Assembly: GCA_033851955.1 (NCBI GenBank)
Contig: JAWSVK010000014.1
Location: 160,990-224,989 of the forward strand
Direction of reading: 5' to 3'
Origin: Profundibacter sp033851955
Lineage (GTDB): Bacteria > Pseudomonadota > Alphaproteobacteria > Rhodobacterales > Rhodobacteraceae
DNA length: 64,000 nucleotides
Position numbers and translations under genes: made by a program. Below are positions 1-8,767 of this stretch, one piece after another. Below the pieces are notes generated by a model. The model ran no database searches. It saw only the letters and a list, made by a program, of their open reading frames with translations, and was not told the origin of the DNA. Positions within the stretch are counted from its first letter, which is position 1, and the number at the start of each line of letters is the position of its first letter.

Positions 1-15
1 TTTAATGTCGGCCAT
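1..15 (-). CDS. 5' end of a gene leaving the window (possibly peptidyl-prolyl isomerase)
   Basis: Only the first five codons are present, reading M-A-D-I-K leftward off the window edge. An AAGGAG ribosome site lies about seven bases upstream of the ATG, so this is a real start divergent from pgk. Rhodobacteraceae often carry a cyclophilin-type peptidyl-prolyl isomerase starting with similar residues next to pgk. That identity rests on neighbourhood and five residues only. Confidence 0.4.
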
Positions 16-163
16 ATCTGGCGCTCCTTTTTAAATGCAGTCATTTGGGGGCGAACCTAAGCGGGATGCGCGCATTATAAAAGAGGCAATCACCACATGC
101 CGCATTGACCCTGCCCGCCGGATGGTGAAAATGTGCGGAAATCAGCATAAATGGAGGTCTGCA

Positions 164-1351
164 ATGGGCTGGAAGACGCTAGACGATGTTAATTTGAACG
201 GCAAAGTGGTTTTGGTTCGGGTCGACATTAACGTCCCCGTTTCAGATGGCATCGTCACCGACGCCACGCGGATCGAACGCATCGTGCCAACGGTGCGCGA
301 CATTCTGGCCGCAGGCGGCAAACCCGTTTTAATGGCCCATTTCGGCCGCCCCAAAGGCAAGGTCGTGCCCGAGATGTCGCTGCGTGTCACCCTGCCAGCA
401 CTTGAAGCCGCCTTTGGGCAACCCGTAAAATTCGCCGATGGCGCAGACGGCATTCCCGCTGGATCAGCCATCAACGATATGACCGAAGGTGATATACTGT
501 TGCTGGAAAACCTGCGCTTTAATGCGGGCGAAGAAGCCAATGACGCTACATTCGCCGCCGAATTGGCCACGCTGGGCGATGTGTTTTGCAACGACGCCTT
601 TTCTGCGGCGCACCGCGCCCATGCATCCACCGCTGGCATCGCCGCATTGATGCCGTCTTGCGCAGGCCGTTTGATGCAGTCCGAACTCAGCGCGCTTGAG
701 GCAGCTTTAGGCAGTCCCAAACACCCTGTTTGTGCGGTGGTTGGCGGGGCCAAAGTGTCGACCAAACTGGAGTTGTTGGGCAATCTGGTCAGCAAAGTTG
801 ATCATCTGGTCATCGGCGGCGGCATGGCCAACACGTTTTTGGCGGCCCAAGGTGTGGATGTCGGCAAATCGCTGGCTGAACATGATATGAAAGACACGGC
901 TCTGGAAATACTGGCCAAAGCCACGTCGGCGGGCTGTGAGATCATCCTGCCCGACGACATCGTGGTGGCCCGTGAATTCAAGGCAAACGCCGATCATGAA
1001 GTCCTGCCCGTCGACGCCTGCCCAGCGGATGCGATGATTTTGGACGCGGGTCCAAAAACCTCAGACCGGATCAATGCTGTGATTGCGGGTTCCAACACTT
1101 TGGTAATGAACGGGCCGCTTGGCGTGTTCGAATTGGAGCCGTTCCAAACCGCCACATTCGCCATGTTGGACAAGATTGCGAGCGAAACCGGTGCCGACAA
1201 CCTGATTTCCATCGCCGGTGGCGGTGACACAGTGGCGGCCATCAATGCATCGAACCACGGCGATGATTTCACCTATATTTCGACCGCAGGTGGCGCGTTT
1301 TTGGAGTGGATGGAGGGCAAAACCCTGCCCGGTGTTGCGGCGCTGGAATAG
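164..1351 (+). CDS. pgk: Phosphoglycerate kinase
   Basis: Transfers a phosphate between 1,3-bisphosphoglycerate and ADP in cytosolic glycolysis and gluconeogenesis. The protein has 395 residues, the normal length. Near the N-terminus is the substrate-binding stretch VLVRVDINVPV, then NLRFNAGEE, the hinge region GGAKVSTKLELLGNL, and near the C-terminus the nucleotide-binding GGGDTVAAI. The frame is open further upstream, but I chose the ATG at 164 because GGAGG lies six bases before it and family members start at this point (M-G-W-K-T-L). The class I aldolase gene follows about 160 bases downstream, putting two glycolytic steps side by side. Nothing about the protein is unusual. Confidence 0.97.
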   Translation: MGWKTLDDVNLNGKVVLVRVDINVPVSDGIVTDATRIERIVPTVRDILAAGGKPVLMAHFGRPKGKVVPEMSLRVTLPALEAAFGQPVKFADGADGIPAGSAINDMTEGDILLLENLRFNAGEEANDATFAAELATLGDVFCNDAFSAAHRAHASTAGIAALMPSCAGRLMQSELSALEAALGSPKHPVCAVVGGAKVSTKLELLGNLVSKVDHLVIGGGMANTFLAAQGVDVGKSLAEHDMKDTALEILAKATSAGCEIILPDDIVVAREFKANADHEVLPVDACPADAMILDAGPKTSDRINAVIAGSNTLVMNGPLGVFELEPFQTATFAMLDKIASETGADNLISIAGGGDTVAAINASNHGDDFTYISTAGGAFLEWMEGKTLPGVAALE

Positions 1352-1408
1352 CTCTGAATCGGCCAAACCACCGGCAAAACGATGCAAATCATGCTCAAAA
1401 TCAGTGAA

Positions 1409-1440
1409 TTGGCGCTATTCTTAAAATGGTAGCGCCAACA
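1409..1440 (+). promoter_or_regulatory. Inverted repeat upstream of the aldolase gene, candidate operator
   Basis: TTGGCGCTA (1409-1417) and TAGCGCCAA (1430-1438) are perfect inverted copies separated by 12 bases. The right arm lies within TGGTAGCGCCAACA (1427-1440), itself close to a palindrome centred on GCGC. That resembles operators of LacI-family carbon-metabolism regulators such as CceR of Rhodobacter, though I recall that consensus only approximately. It sits about 70 bases before the aldolase start. The repeat is seen directly; the regulator is inference. Confidence 0.5.
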
Positions 1441-1509
1441 GCGTTGCAAGCAGTTGCATACCTTAATAGAGCAGTGCCAACGCCCATAAACATTGTAAAG
1501 GATCACGTA

Positions 1510-2439
1510 ATGAGAGCGACACGCATTGTTCAGAAAATTTTGTCCAACTACGAAGCCGACTGCCCTGGTGTAAAAGCAAACCTTTGCCGTATCTTGATGA
1601 ACGGCAAGCTGGGTGGCACTGGCAAAATGATTATTCTGCCCGTTGACCAAGGTTTTGAGCACGGTGCTGCACGCTCTTTTGCGCCAAACCCTGCCGCTTA
1701 TGATCCGCATTACCATTACCAATTGGCGATTGACGCTGGGTTGAACGCTTTTGCTTCGCCTCTGGGCATGTTGGAAGCCGGTGCTGACACCTTTGCAGGT
1801 CAAATCCCGACGATCCTGAAGGTCAACTCGGCCAACTCACTGATCCCGAATGAAGCGCCAAAAGACCAAGCCATCACTGCCTCTGTTGATGACGCGCTGC
1901 GCATCGGTGCCTCGGCTATCGGGTTCACGATCTACCCCGGCTCTTCAATGGGTTTGGACATGTTCGAAGAAATCTCGGCCATGCGCGAAGAAGCGGCCGC
2001 CAAGGGGCTGCCATCGGTGATCTGGTCCTACCCACGCGGCGAAGCGCTGGACAGCGACGGCGAAACAGCCATCGACATCGCGGCCTATGCAGCGCAAATC
2101 GCGGCCCTGCTGGGCGCGCATATCATTAAGATCAAACTGTCGACCGATCATCTGTCATTGCCCGCCGCTAAAAAGGTCTATGAAGATGAGAAAATTGACA
2201 TCGCCACCCAAGCCGCACGTGTGAAACATTGCATGGACGCCAGCTTTGGCGGTCGCCGTATCGTTGTGTTCTCGGGCGGGGCCAAAAAGGGCGCTGACAG
2301 TGTTTATGACGACGCCCGCGCAATCCGCGACGGCGGCGGCAACGGCTCAATCATTGGTCGCAACACGTTCCAACGCGAGCGCCAAGACGCGCTGGATATG
2401 TTGGGCAAACTGGTTGATATCTACAAAGGCAAAGCCTAA
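1510..2439 (+). CDS. Class I fructose-bisphosphate aldolase (DhnA/FbaB type)
   Basis: Cleaves fructose 1,6-bisphosphate to dihydroxyacetone phosphate and glyceraldehyde 3-phosphate through a Schiff-base lysine. The 309-residue protein has the archaeal/DhnA-type class I features: LPVDQGFEHG near residue 45, the barrel strand AHIIKIKLST carrying the probable Schiff-base lysine, and a phosphate-binding end VVFSGGAKKG followed by GGGNGSIIGRN. I chose the ATG at 1510 (M-R-A-T-R-I-V) because AAAGGA lies about seven bases upstream; the frame stays open to 1426 without a better site. It follows pgk in the same direction, with a long inverted repeat in the gap and a hairpin just after its stop. Confidence 0.93.
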   Translation: MRATRIVQKILSNYEADCPGVKANLCRILMNGKLGGTGKMIILPVDQGFEHGAARSFAPNPAAYDPHYHYQLAIDAGLNAFASPLGMLEAGADTFAGQIPTILKVNSANSLIPNEAPKDQAITASVDDALRIGASAIGFTIYPGSSMGLDMFEEISAMREEAAAKGLPSVIWSYPRGEALDSDGETAIDIAAYAAQIAALLGAHIIKIKLSTDHLSLPAAKKVYEDEKIDIATQAARVKHCMDASFGGRRIVVFSGGAKKGADSVYDDARAIRDGGGNGSIIGRNTFQRERQDALDMLGKLVDIYKGKA

Positions 2440-2454
2440 GCATTATAGCCAGCG

Positions 2455-2485
2455 GCACCTGCAATTTTCAGACGATTGCAGGTGC
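2455..2485 (+). terminator. Perfect 11-bp hairpin after the aldolase gene
   Basis: GCACCTGCAAT (2455-2465) and ATTGCAGGTGC (2475-2485) form a perfect stem with a nine-base loop, starting 16 bases after the aldolase stop. No T-run follows, so it may be a weak terminator or an mRNA 3'-end stabiliser. It also argues against a TTG start for the next gene at 2476, which would lie in the stem. Confidence 0.55.
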
Positions 2486-2514
2486 TGCCGGACATTATGT
2501 TGGGAAGTATCAAG

Positions 2515-3633
2515 ATGGACGATCAGCTCAGTCACGAGGCGAAAATCCTCATCATTGGTGCTGGCCCCACAGGACTGGCGGCCGCCGTTGAATTGGCCCG
2601 CTACGGGTTTACCCCAACCCTGATCGACCGCCGCAAAACACCCTATAGCAATTCGCGCGCTGTAATAGTGCATTCCGATGTGATCCGCATGTTGGCACCC
2701 TGCGGTGCTGGCGAGAGTATATTCGCAGCCGCCATCAATGTGCCAAATGTCGATTTGTTTCGTGATGGAAAACATGCAGCGCGCGTTAAAATCAGCGCCC
2801 TAAAGGACGATAATTTTCGGGTGCTGGGCATTGCACAGGATCAGTTTGAGCAACATTTGATCGACAGCCTAAGTAGATACGGCGTTCGCATTCGCAAAAA
2901 CGCCAGATGCCGCGCGATCTCGCAAGATGATGATGGGGTGACGGTACAAATCAACCAAAAGACTGAGCGGTTTGACTATGTCATCGCAGCTGACGGGGTG
3001 AAAAGTTTTGTGCGCAAATCTCTGGGCATAAAGTTTCCTGGTTTCACTTTGCCCGACAAATGGTCTGTTGCTGATGTGAATTTGGCCAACATCAACAATC
3101 CGAACCACGCCAAAATATACATTTTGCCCGACGGGCATGTGGCCACCGCTGTGCCAATCGGCAAAAGCCGCTTTCGGATTACGTCAAACAAAGATGATGC
3201 CGTGAACATGCTGCCCTCTGGCATTGAGGTGGAAAAGGTCAACACACAAGGCACCTTTGACGTCGCCGTGCGCCAAGCCGAACGTTATAGCATTGGTCGG
3301 ATTTTTCTGGCCGGTGACGCCGCGCATTGCCACTCGCCCGTGGATGGGCGTGGATTGAATTTGGGGGTAGGCGACGCTGTCGATCTGGCAGAACGGTTTA
3401 AAAACAACACTTTGGACGAATACCACGCACATCGGCAGGCTGAGGGTCACTATGTGATCAAAATGACTGAGCTGATCCGCGCCGCCACCACATGCAAACG
3501 CTATAGAATGCGGCTGCTGACCCTTACCGTTTTGAAATCCATGCATTATTTGCGCTTTCTCAATCGGTTTTCCGCCCGCGCTGCGACCAACAACCAGATC
3601 CGGTCAAACCGGATACTGCGTTGGTTATTTTAG
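2515..3633 (+). CDS. FAD-dependent monooxygenase (UbiH/p-hydroxybenzoate hydroxylase superfamily)
   Basis: A class A flavoprotein monooxygenase expected to hydroxylate an aromatic or similar substrate with NAD(P)H and O2; the substrate cannot be read from sequence. The N-terminal Rossmann motif is IIGAGPTGLAAAVELARYG, with DR near the end of the second strand. The second FAD motif IFLAGDAAHCHSPVDGRGLN lies near residue 265. About 372 residues is slightly short for the family because the C-terminal part is reduced. Starts at 2497 and 2515 are both possible; I prefer 2515 because GGGAAG precedes it at a normal distance. It runs with the aldolase gene and precedes ftsB. No specific pathway is implied by the neighbours. 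Confidence 0.82.
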   Translation: MDDQLSHEAKILIIGAGPTGLAAAVELARYGFTPTLIDRRKTPYSNSRAVIVHSDVIRMLAPCGAGESIFAAAINVPNVDLFRDGKHAARVKISALKDDNFRVLGIAQDQFEQHLIDSLSRYGVRIRKNARCRAISQDDDGVTVQINQKTERFDYVIAADGVKSFVRKSLGIKFPGFTLPDKWSVADVNLANINNPNHAKIYILPDGHVATAVPIGKSRFRITSNKDDAVNMLPSGIEVEKVNTQGTFDVAVRQAERYSIGRIFLAGDAAHCHSPVDGRGLNLGVGDAVDLAERFKNNTLDEYHAHRQAEGHYVIKMTELIRAATTCKRYRMRLLTLTVLKSMHYLRFLNRFSARAATNNQIRSNRILRWLF

Positions 3634-3709
3634 GGATTCACAAAACGCGTAGGTTTTGATACTGTCGACAAAAGCCGCAGTAAAGACGGCATCCAAGAGG
3701 CAGACAGTC

Positions 3710-4012
3710 ATGAATTTCTCTCGTAAACGCCCTCCCGTTGGCGTGATTATCTATTTTTCCGGCGTTTTGACGCTTGGTCTGTATTTCGCTTTTGCGGCTA
3801 TTCAGGGCGATTACGGTCTGTTTCGCCGTGTGCAAATCGACGCCGAGGCTGATATCTTGCGTCAAGATTTGGCAGTTCTGTCCAAAGATGTTGCGTGGAT
3901 CGAAAACAAAGCACACCGCCTGTCCGACGAATATCTTGATCTTGACCTGCTGGACGAACAGGCCCGCAGCGTGCTTGGATTGCTGCGCGCGGATGAGATC
4001 GTTATTCGTTAA
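3710..4012 (+). CDS. ftsB: Cell-division protein FtsB-like (DivIC/FtsB septum formation initiator)
   Basis: A small bitopic inner-membrane protein expected to join the FtsQ-FtsL-FtsB divisome subcomplex. The 100 residues show a short basic N-terminus (RKRPP), one membrane segment (VGVIIYFSGVLTLGLYFAFAA), then a periplasmic coiled-coil-prone stretch (QIDAEADILRQDLAVLSKDV) ending with LDLLDEQARSVLGL, typical of the family. The ATG at 3710 has AAGAGG nine bases upstream and places the membrane segment correctly; an upstream in-frame start is less likely. Location just before pdhA is the usual roseobacter arrangement. Confidence 0.85.
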   Translation: MNFSRKRPPVGVIIYFSGVLTLGLYFAFAAIQGDYGLFRRVQIDAEADILRQDLAVLSKDVAWIENKAHRLSDEYLDLDLLDEQARSVLGLLRADEIVIR

Positions 4013-4062
4013 CGGCCGCGCGCGATCTGTTGTTAAAACCCAGCCAAATTCTTTTCTCGCAC

Positions 4063-4104
4063 TTGTTGTTCCGATCAGTTAGTATATAGTTTAATGCTAA
4101 ACTA
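4063..4104 (+). promoter_or_regulatory. Probable pdhA promoter with overlapping palindrome
   Basis: TTGTTG (4063-4068), 16 bases, then TATAGT (4085-4090) fits a sigma70-type promoter. Starting inside the -10 box, TAGTTTA (4087-4093) and TAAACTA (4098-4104) form a perfect inverted repeat around ATGC. An operator over the -10 and start point would suit repression of the pyruvate dehydrogenase operon; the regulator is unknown. Confidence 0.55.
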
Positions 4105-4131
4105 CTTTGAACCACGCGAGGGCACTCCCTA

Positions 4132-5127
4132 ATGGCAGCCAAGAAAACGTCAACAAAACCGAACACTTCCAAAGAAGATTTGCTTCATTACTACCGAGAA
4201 ATGTTGTTGATCCGACGATTCGAGGAAAAGGCAGGCCAACTATATGGTATGGGTTTGATCGGCGGGTTTTGCCATCTTTACATCGGCCAAGAGGCCATCA
4301 TCGTTGGGTTGGAAGCCACCACCAAACAGGGCGACAAACGGGTGACCTCGTATCGCGATCACGGCCATATGCTGGCCTGCGGCATGGACCCGAAAGGCGT
4401 GATGGCCGAGTTAACGGGCCGCGAGGGGGGCTACTCTAAAGGTAAGGGTGGCTCGATGCATATGTTCTCAAAAGAGGCCAACTTTTACGGTGGCCACGGC
4501 ATCGTAGGCGCACAAGTGCCAATCGGGGCCGGCTTAGCATTTGCCGACAAATATCTGGGCAATGACAATGTGTCCTTTGCCTATTTCGGCGATGGCGCCG
4601 CAAATCAAGGCCAAGTTTATGAAACATTCAACATGGCGTCCTTGTGGAAATTGCCGGTGATTTTCGTGATCGAAAACAACCAATATGCGATGGGCACCTC
4701 CCTGCAACGTGGTTCTTCCACCCCAGAATTATACACCCGCGGCGCAGCCTTTGGCATCCCCGGTGAATCAGTTGACGGCATGGATGTTTTGGCTGTGAAA
4801 GCCGCGGGTGAAAAGGCCGTCGCGCATTGTCGTTCCGGCGAAGGCCCCTACATTTTGGAAATGGTGACATACCGTTATCGTGGTCACTCGATGTCGGATC
4901 CTGCCAAATACCGGTCTCGCGAAGAAGTGCAAAAAGTACGCGAAGAACGCGACGCGATTGAACATGTGCGCGAATTGATTTTACAGGGCAAACATGCGTC
5001 CGAGGATGATCTCAAATCCATCGACAAAGAAATCAAAGCTGTGGTCAATGAGTCCGCTGAATTCGCACGCGAAAGCCCTGAGCCCGCGCTAAGCGAGCTG
5101 TGGACAGACATTTACGCCGAAGCGTAA
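4132..5127 (+). CDS. pdhA: Pyruvate dehydrogenase E1 component, alpha subunit
   Basis: With PdhB it forms the thiamine-diphosphate-dependent E1 that decarboxylates pyruvate and acetylates the lipoyl group of E2. The 331-residue protein has the E1 alpha entry region LIRRFEEKAGQLYGMG, the heterotetramer-type substrate region SYRDHGHMLACG, and the ThDP motif starting FGDGAANQGQ and ending VIENNQYAMGT (GDG to NN spacing as expected). The phosphorylation-loop-like sequence YRYRGHSMSDPAKYR follows. It is first of three pdh genes spaced 14-30 bases apart, behind its own promoter-like site. The E3 gene is not in this window. Confidence 0.96.
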   Translation: MAAKKTSTKPNTSKEDLLHYYREMLLIRRFEEKAGQLYGMGLIGGFCHLYIGQEAIIVGLEATTKQGDKRVTSYRDHGHMLACGMDPKGVMAELTGREGGYSKGKGGSMHMFSKEANFYGGHGIVGAQVPIGAGLAFADKYLGNDNVSFAYFGDGAANQGQVYETFNMASLWKLPVIFVIENNQYAMGTSLQRGSSTPELYTRGAAFGIPGESVDGMDVLAVKAAGEKAVAHCRSGEGPYILEMVTYRYRGHSMSDPAKYRSREEVQKVREERDAIEHVRELILQGKHASEDDLKSIDKEIKAVVNESAEFARESPEPALSELWTDIYAEA

Positions 5128-5154
5128 CCATCGGATAATACGGAGATAATTAAT

Positions 5155-6519
5155 ATGGCGACCGAAATTCTGATGCCCGCCCTTTCCCCCACAATGGAAG
5201 AAGGCACATTGGCCAAATGGCTGGTAAAAGAGGGGGATGTGATCGAGTCCGGCATGATCCTCGCTGAAATCGAGACCGACAAGGCCACAATGGAATTTGA
5301 GGCTGTGGATGAAGGGATCATGGGTAAGATTTTGGTCGCTGAAGGCACAGAAGGCGTGGCTGTAAACGCCGCCATTGCTGTGTTGCTGGACGAAGGTGAG
5401 GACGCGAGTGCCGTGGTCGTTTCAGCCGCGCCTGCCCCTGCAGCAGCTGTTGAGGCAGAGCCCAAAGCGCCACTACCAACCGCCGCACCCGTCGCAATTA
5501 CGGTTCCGCAAGACACGGAGATTCCGGCGGGCACCGAGATGAAATCCACCACCGTGCGCGAAGCCCTGCGCGACGCAATGGCCGAAGAAATGCGGCGTGA
5601 TGAAATGGTTTACCTGATGGGCGAAGAAGTCGCCCAATATCAGGGGGCCTATAAAATCAGTCAGGGGATGCTAGAAGAATTCGGCGACAAACGGGTGATT
5701 GATACGCCGATCACCGAGCATGGGTTCACCGGTATTGCCGTTGGCTCTGCCTTTGGTGGGTTAAAACCTATTGTCGAATTCATGACCTTCAATTTCGCGG
5801 TACAAGCGCTGGATCAGATCATAAATTCCGCCGCCAAGACATTGTATATGTCTGGCGGTCAAATGGGCTCGCAAATGGTGTTTCGCGGTGCCAACGGTGC
5901 TGCCGCCCGCGTTGGTGCCCAGCATAGCCAAGATTACGCCGCTTGGTACGCGCAGATCCCAGGCCTGAAAGTGGTGATGCCTTATTCGGCAGCCGATGCA
6001 AAAGGCCTTTTGAAAACCGCTATTCGCGATCCAAATCCGGTGATTTTCCTTGAGAATGAAATCCTCTATGGTCAGAGCTTTGACGTGCCTGTGTTGGATG
6101 ACTACACAGTGCCATTCGGCGTTGCCAAAATTTGGCGCGAGGGCACTGATGTCACTATTGTCAGCTTTGGTATTGGCATGAAATACGCGCTTGAAGCCGC
6201 TGATCGTTTGGCCGAAGACGGCATTTCTGCCGAAGTCATTGATTTGCGCACATTGCGTCCAATGGACACTGCGACTGTTATTAAGTCTGTAATGAAAACA
6301 AATCGTTGCGTGACGGTTGAGGAAGGTTGGCCGGTTGGGTCAATCGGTGGACATATCGCTTCGACACTGATGCAGGAGGCCTTTGATTATCTGGATGCCC
6401 CCGTGATCACCTGCACTGGCAAGGACGTACCGATGCCCTATGCCGCCAATCTTGAAAAACTAGCGCTGGTGACCACTGACGAGGTTATCGAAGCAGTTCA
6501 TAAAGTTACATATCGTTAA
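5155..6519 (+). CDS. pdhB: Pyruvate dehydrogenase E1 component, beta subunit, with N-terminal lipoyl domain
   Basis: Beta subunit of heterotetrameric E1. Residues 1-80 are a biotinyl/lipoyl domain with the modified lysine in ETDKATMEFEAVDEG. A linker rich in Ala, Pro and Val follows to about residue 125. From about 130 to 454 comes the transketolase-like pyrimidine-binding and C-terminal E1 beta domain (TVREALRDAMAEEMRRDE; later FGIGMKYALEAADRLAEDG). A lipoyl domain on E1 beta is known in alphaproteobacteria such as Zymomonas and rhizobia and adds an acyl carrier to the complex. The lipoyl part is close to that of the next gene, so the two 5' ends are paralogous. Confidence 0.96.
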   Translation: MATEILMPALSPTMEEGTLAKWLVKEGDVIESGMILAEIETDKATMEFEAVDEGIMGKILVAEGTEGVAVNAAIAVLLDEGEDASAVVVSAAPAPAAAVEAEPKAPLPTAAPVAITVPQDTEIPAGTEMKSTTVREALRDAMAEEMRRDEMVYLMGEEVAQYQGAYKISQGMLEEFGDKRVIDTPITEHGFTGIAVGSAFGGLKPIVEFMTFNFAVQALDQIINSAAKTLYMSGGQMGSQMVFRGANGAAARVGAQHSQDYAAWYAQIPGLKVVMPYSAADAKGLLKTAIRDPNPVIFLENEILYGQSFDVPVLDDYTVPFGVAKIWREGTDVTIVSFGIGMKYALEAADRLAEDGISAEVIDLRTLRPMDTATVIKSVMKTNRCVTVEEGWPVGSIGGHIASTLMQEAFDYLDAPVITCTGKDVPMPYAANLEKLALVTTDEVIEAVHKVTYR

Positions 6520-6532
6520 GGGAGTTTACGCG

Positions 6533-7804
6533 ATGCCAATAGAAATTCTGATGCCCGCGCTTTCTCCTACGATGGAAGAAGGCACACTGGCCAAATGGTT
6601 GGTCAAAGTAGGGGATGTGGTGGCTTCGGGCGACCTGATCGCCGAGATTGAAACCGACAAAGCCACGATGGAATTTGAGGCTGTGGACGAAGGTACGGTC
6701 GGGAAATTGCTGGTCGAAGAGGGCGCTGAGGGGGTGAAAGTAAACGCCGCTATTATGGTGCTACTGGAAGATGGCGAAACCGCCACAGATTTATCTTCCA
6801 AACCCACAGCCACCACTGCCCCTGCCCCTGTCACCCCAGATCCTGAAGTTGCAACAAATACAGCAACGCTCAAAACAACGGAGGCCCCTCAACCGACTGA
6901 TGGCACCAGAGTTTTCGCTTCTCCGCTTGCGCGCCGCATTGCTGCTGACGCAGGGGTGGATCTGTCAACCATTTCTGGAACTGGTCCGCATGGCCGCATC
7001 GTAAAAGCCGATGTTCTGGGCAAACCAATCAGCGTTGCCCGCCCATTACCAACCGCGGTGGCTTTGCCAACTGGCCCATCCAGCGATGCCCTGACGAAAA
7101 TCTATGCAGATCGTGAGTATGAAGAAATCGCTCTAAATGGTATGCGCAAGACCATCGCGGCGCGCCTGACCGAGGCCAAACAATCGATCCCGCATTTTTA
7201 CCTGCGCCGCGACATTCGTATTGACGCGTTGCTCAAGGGCCGCGCCCTTATAAATAAAAAACTTGAGGCACGCGGCTTGAAGGTTTCAGTAAACGATTTC
7301 ATCATCAAGGCCTGTGCGATGGCGCTACAGACTGTGCCCAAAGCCAATGCTATTTGGGCAAATGATAGATTGTTCCAACTAAAACCATCCGATGTGGCTG
7401 TCGCGGTTGCCGTGGACGATGGGTTGTTTACCCCGGTGATCAAAGGCGCTGAAACCAAGTCGCTTTCGCAACTGTCAACCGAGATGAAAGACCTCGCCGG
7501 GCGCGCCCGTGATAAGAAACTGGCACCACACGAATATCTTGGCGGCAGCTTTTCAATCTCGAACCTTGGGATGTTCGGCATCGACAACTTTGATGCCGTG
7601 ATCAATCCGCCTCATGGGGCGATTTTGGCAGTTGGAGCGGGTGTCCGGAAACCTGTCGTCGGCAAAGATGGCGAGCTTTCAATTGCCACGGTTATGTCCG
7701 TCACACTATCAGTTGATCATCGTGTGATTGACGGTGCATTGGGGGCAATCCTACTCAACTCAATCGTCGAAAACTTGGAAAACCCAGTTTCAATGCTTGC
7801 CTAA
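6533..7804 (+). CDS. pdhC: Dihydrolipoamide acetyltransferase (E2) of pyruvate dehydrogenase
   Basis: Transfers the acetyl group from lipoamide to CoA and forms the core of the complex. The 423 residues have one lipoyl domain (1-80, lysine in ETDKATMEFEAV), a Pro/Ala/Thr linker, a peripheral-subunit-binding domain (about 125-160, FASPLARRIAADAGVDL), a second linker, and the catalytic domain from about 195. The active-site histidine lies in SVDHRVIDGALGA near the C-terminus. The start at 6533 lies 13 bases after pdhB with GGGAG upstream. The gene ends just before the convergent cysE; no clear terminator is visible between them. Confidence 0.96.
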   Translation: MPIEILMPALSPTMEEGTLAKWLVKVGDVVASGDLIAEIETDKATMEFEAVDEGTVGKLLVEEGAEGVKVNAAIMVLLEDGETATDLSSKPTATTAPAPVTPDPEVATNTATLKTTEAPQPTDGTRVFASPLARRIAADAGVDLSTISGTGPHGRIVKADVLGKPISVARPLPTAVALPTGPSSDALTKIYADREYEEIALNGMRKTIAARLTEAKQSIPHFYLRRDIRIDALLKGRALINKKLEARGLKVSVNDFIIKACAMALQTVPKANAIWANDRLFQLKPSDVAVAVAVDDGLFTPVIKGAETKSLSQLSTEMKDLAGRARDKKLAPHEYLGGSFSISNLGMFGIDNFDAVINPPHGAILAVGAGVRKPVVGKDGELSIATVMSVTLSVDHRVIDGALGAILLNSIVENLENPVSMLA

Positions 7805-7865
7805 ATCCAACCAAAAATGGCTCGGTGCTTCAAAACATCAGGCCATTCTTGCACATATCCAATAT

Positions 7866-8675
7866 TTAGGACGCGCCGCCCAATAATTGATCCATCGTCA
7901 TGGAGGGTTGGTCACAACCAGAATCTCCAACAATTTTTGCAGGTACACCAGCTACGGTTTTACGCGCTGGAACATCGTGCAACACAACCGAACCCGCCGC
8001 AATCCGCGAACAATCGCCAATATTGAGGTTGCCCAAAATCTTGGCCCCTGCTCCGATCAATACGCCATTCCCAATTTTAGGATGCCTGTCATCATCCTCT
8101 TTGCCAGTGCCACCCAACGTTACTGAATGCAGCATTGAGACATTGTTTCCAACCACAGCCGTTTCACCGAAAACGATCGAATGGGCATGGTCAATCATGA
8201 TCCCCTGCCCGACCTTTGCGCCGGGATGAATATCGACACCGAACATTTCGGATATTCGCATTTGGAAAAAGAACGCCATATCCCGACGGCCATTTTCCCA
8301 CAACCAGTGCCCAATCCGATAAGCCTGCACAGCTTGAAAGCCCTTAAAGTACAACAACGGTTGCAACAACCGATGGCAAGCCGGATCCCGTTCAAATACA
8401 GCCACCAAATCGGCTCGTGCCATCTGCCCCAACACCGGTGATGCTTCATAAGCCTCATCTGAAATTTCACGCAAAATCTGCTCCGACATCTCGCCAGATG
8501 CTAATTTTAAGGAAATTCGGTACGCCAGCGCTCGCTCTAATGTTGGGTGGTGCAATACCGAAGAATGGATCAAGCCGCCCATCAATGGCTCGCTCAGAAC
8601 CGCTTCGGTGGCTTCATCACAAATTCGACCCCAAACGGGGTCCACTTCAACCAGTTTCGTGCGTGTGTTTTTCAT
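7866..8675 (-). CDS. cysE: Serine O-acetyltransferase
   Basis: Makes O-acetylserine from serine and acetyl-CoA, the first step of cysteine synthesis. The 269-residue protein has the helical N-terminal SATase domain (about 15-140, including EPLMGGLIHSSVLHH) and a left-handed beta-helix of hexapeptide repeats (about 160-240, HPGAKVGQGIMIDHAHSIV and later IGNGVLIGAGAKILGNLNIG). Its C-terminal tail, which in this family docks into CysK, ends G-A-S rather than in Ile, so the docking end is not typical. AAGGAA sits before the ATG. It is convergent with pdhC. The partner cysK is about 19 kb away. Confidence 0.93.
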   Translation of the reverse strand: MKNTRTKLVEVDPVWGRICDEATEAVLSEPLMGGLIHSSVLHHPTLERALAYRISLKLASGEMSEQILREISDEAYEASPVLGQMARADLVAVFERDPACHRLLQPLLYFKGFQAVQAYRIGHWLWENGRRDMAFFFQMRISEMFGVDIHPGAKVGQGIMIDHAHSIVFGETAVVGNNVSMLHSVTLGGTGKEDDDRHPKIGNGVLIGAGAKILGNLNIGDCSRIAAGSVVLHDVPARKTVAGVPAKIVGDSGCDQPSMTMDQLLGGAS

Positions 8676-8767
8676 CTCGAGTTCCTTGGTGCCTACGCTC
8701 TTTTATAACAGATAAGCATCGCACGCCAAGATGAAAGCCTTGATCATTGATATTCACTTTGTGAATG

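Noticed and set aside
142..795. Minus-strand 217-codon frame opposite pgk
   Set aside because: It is antisense to a clear pgk gene and low in plausible protein features.
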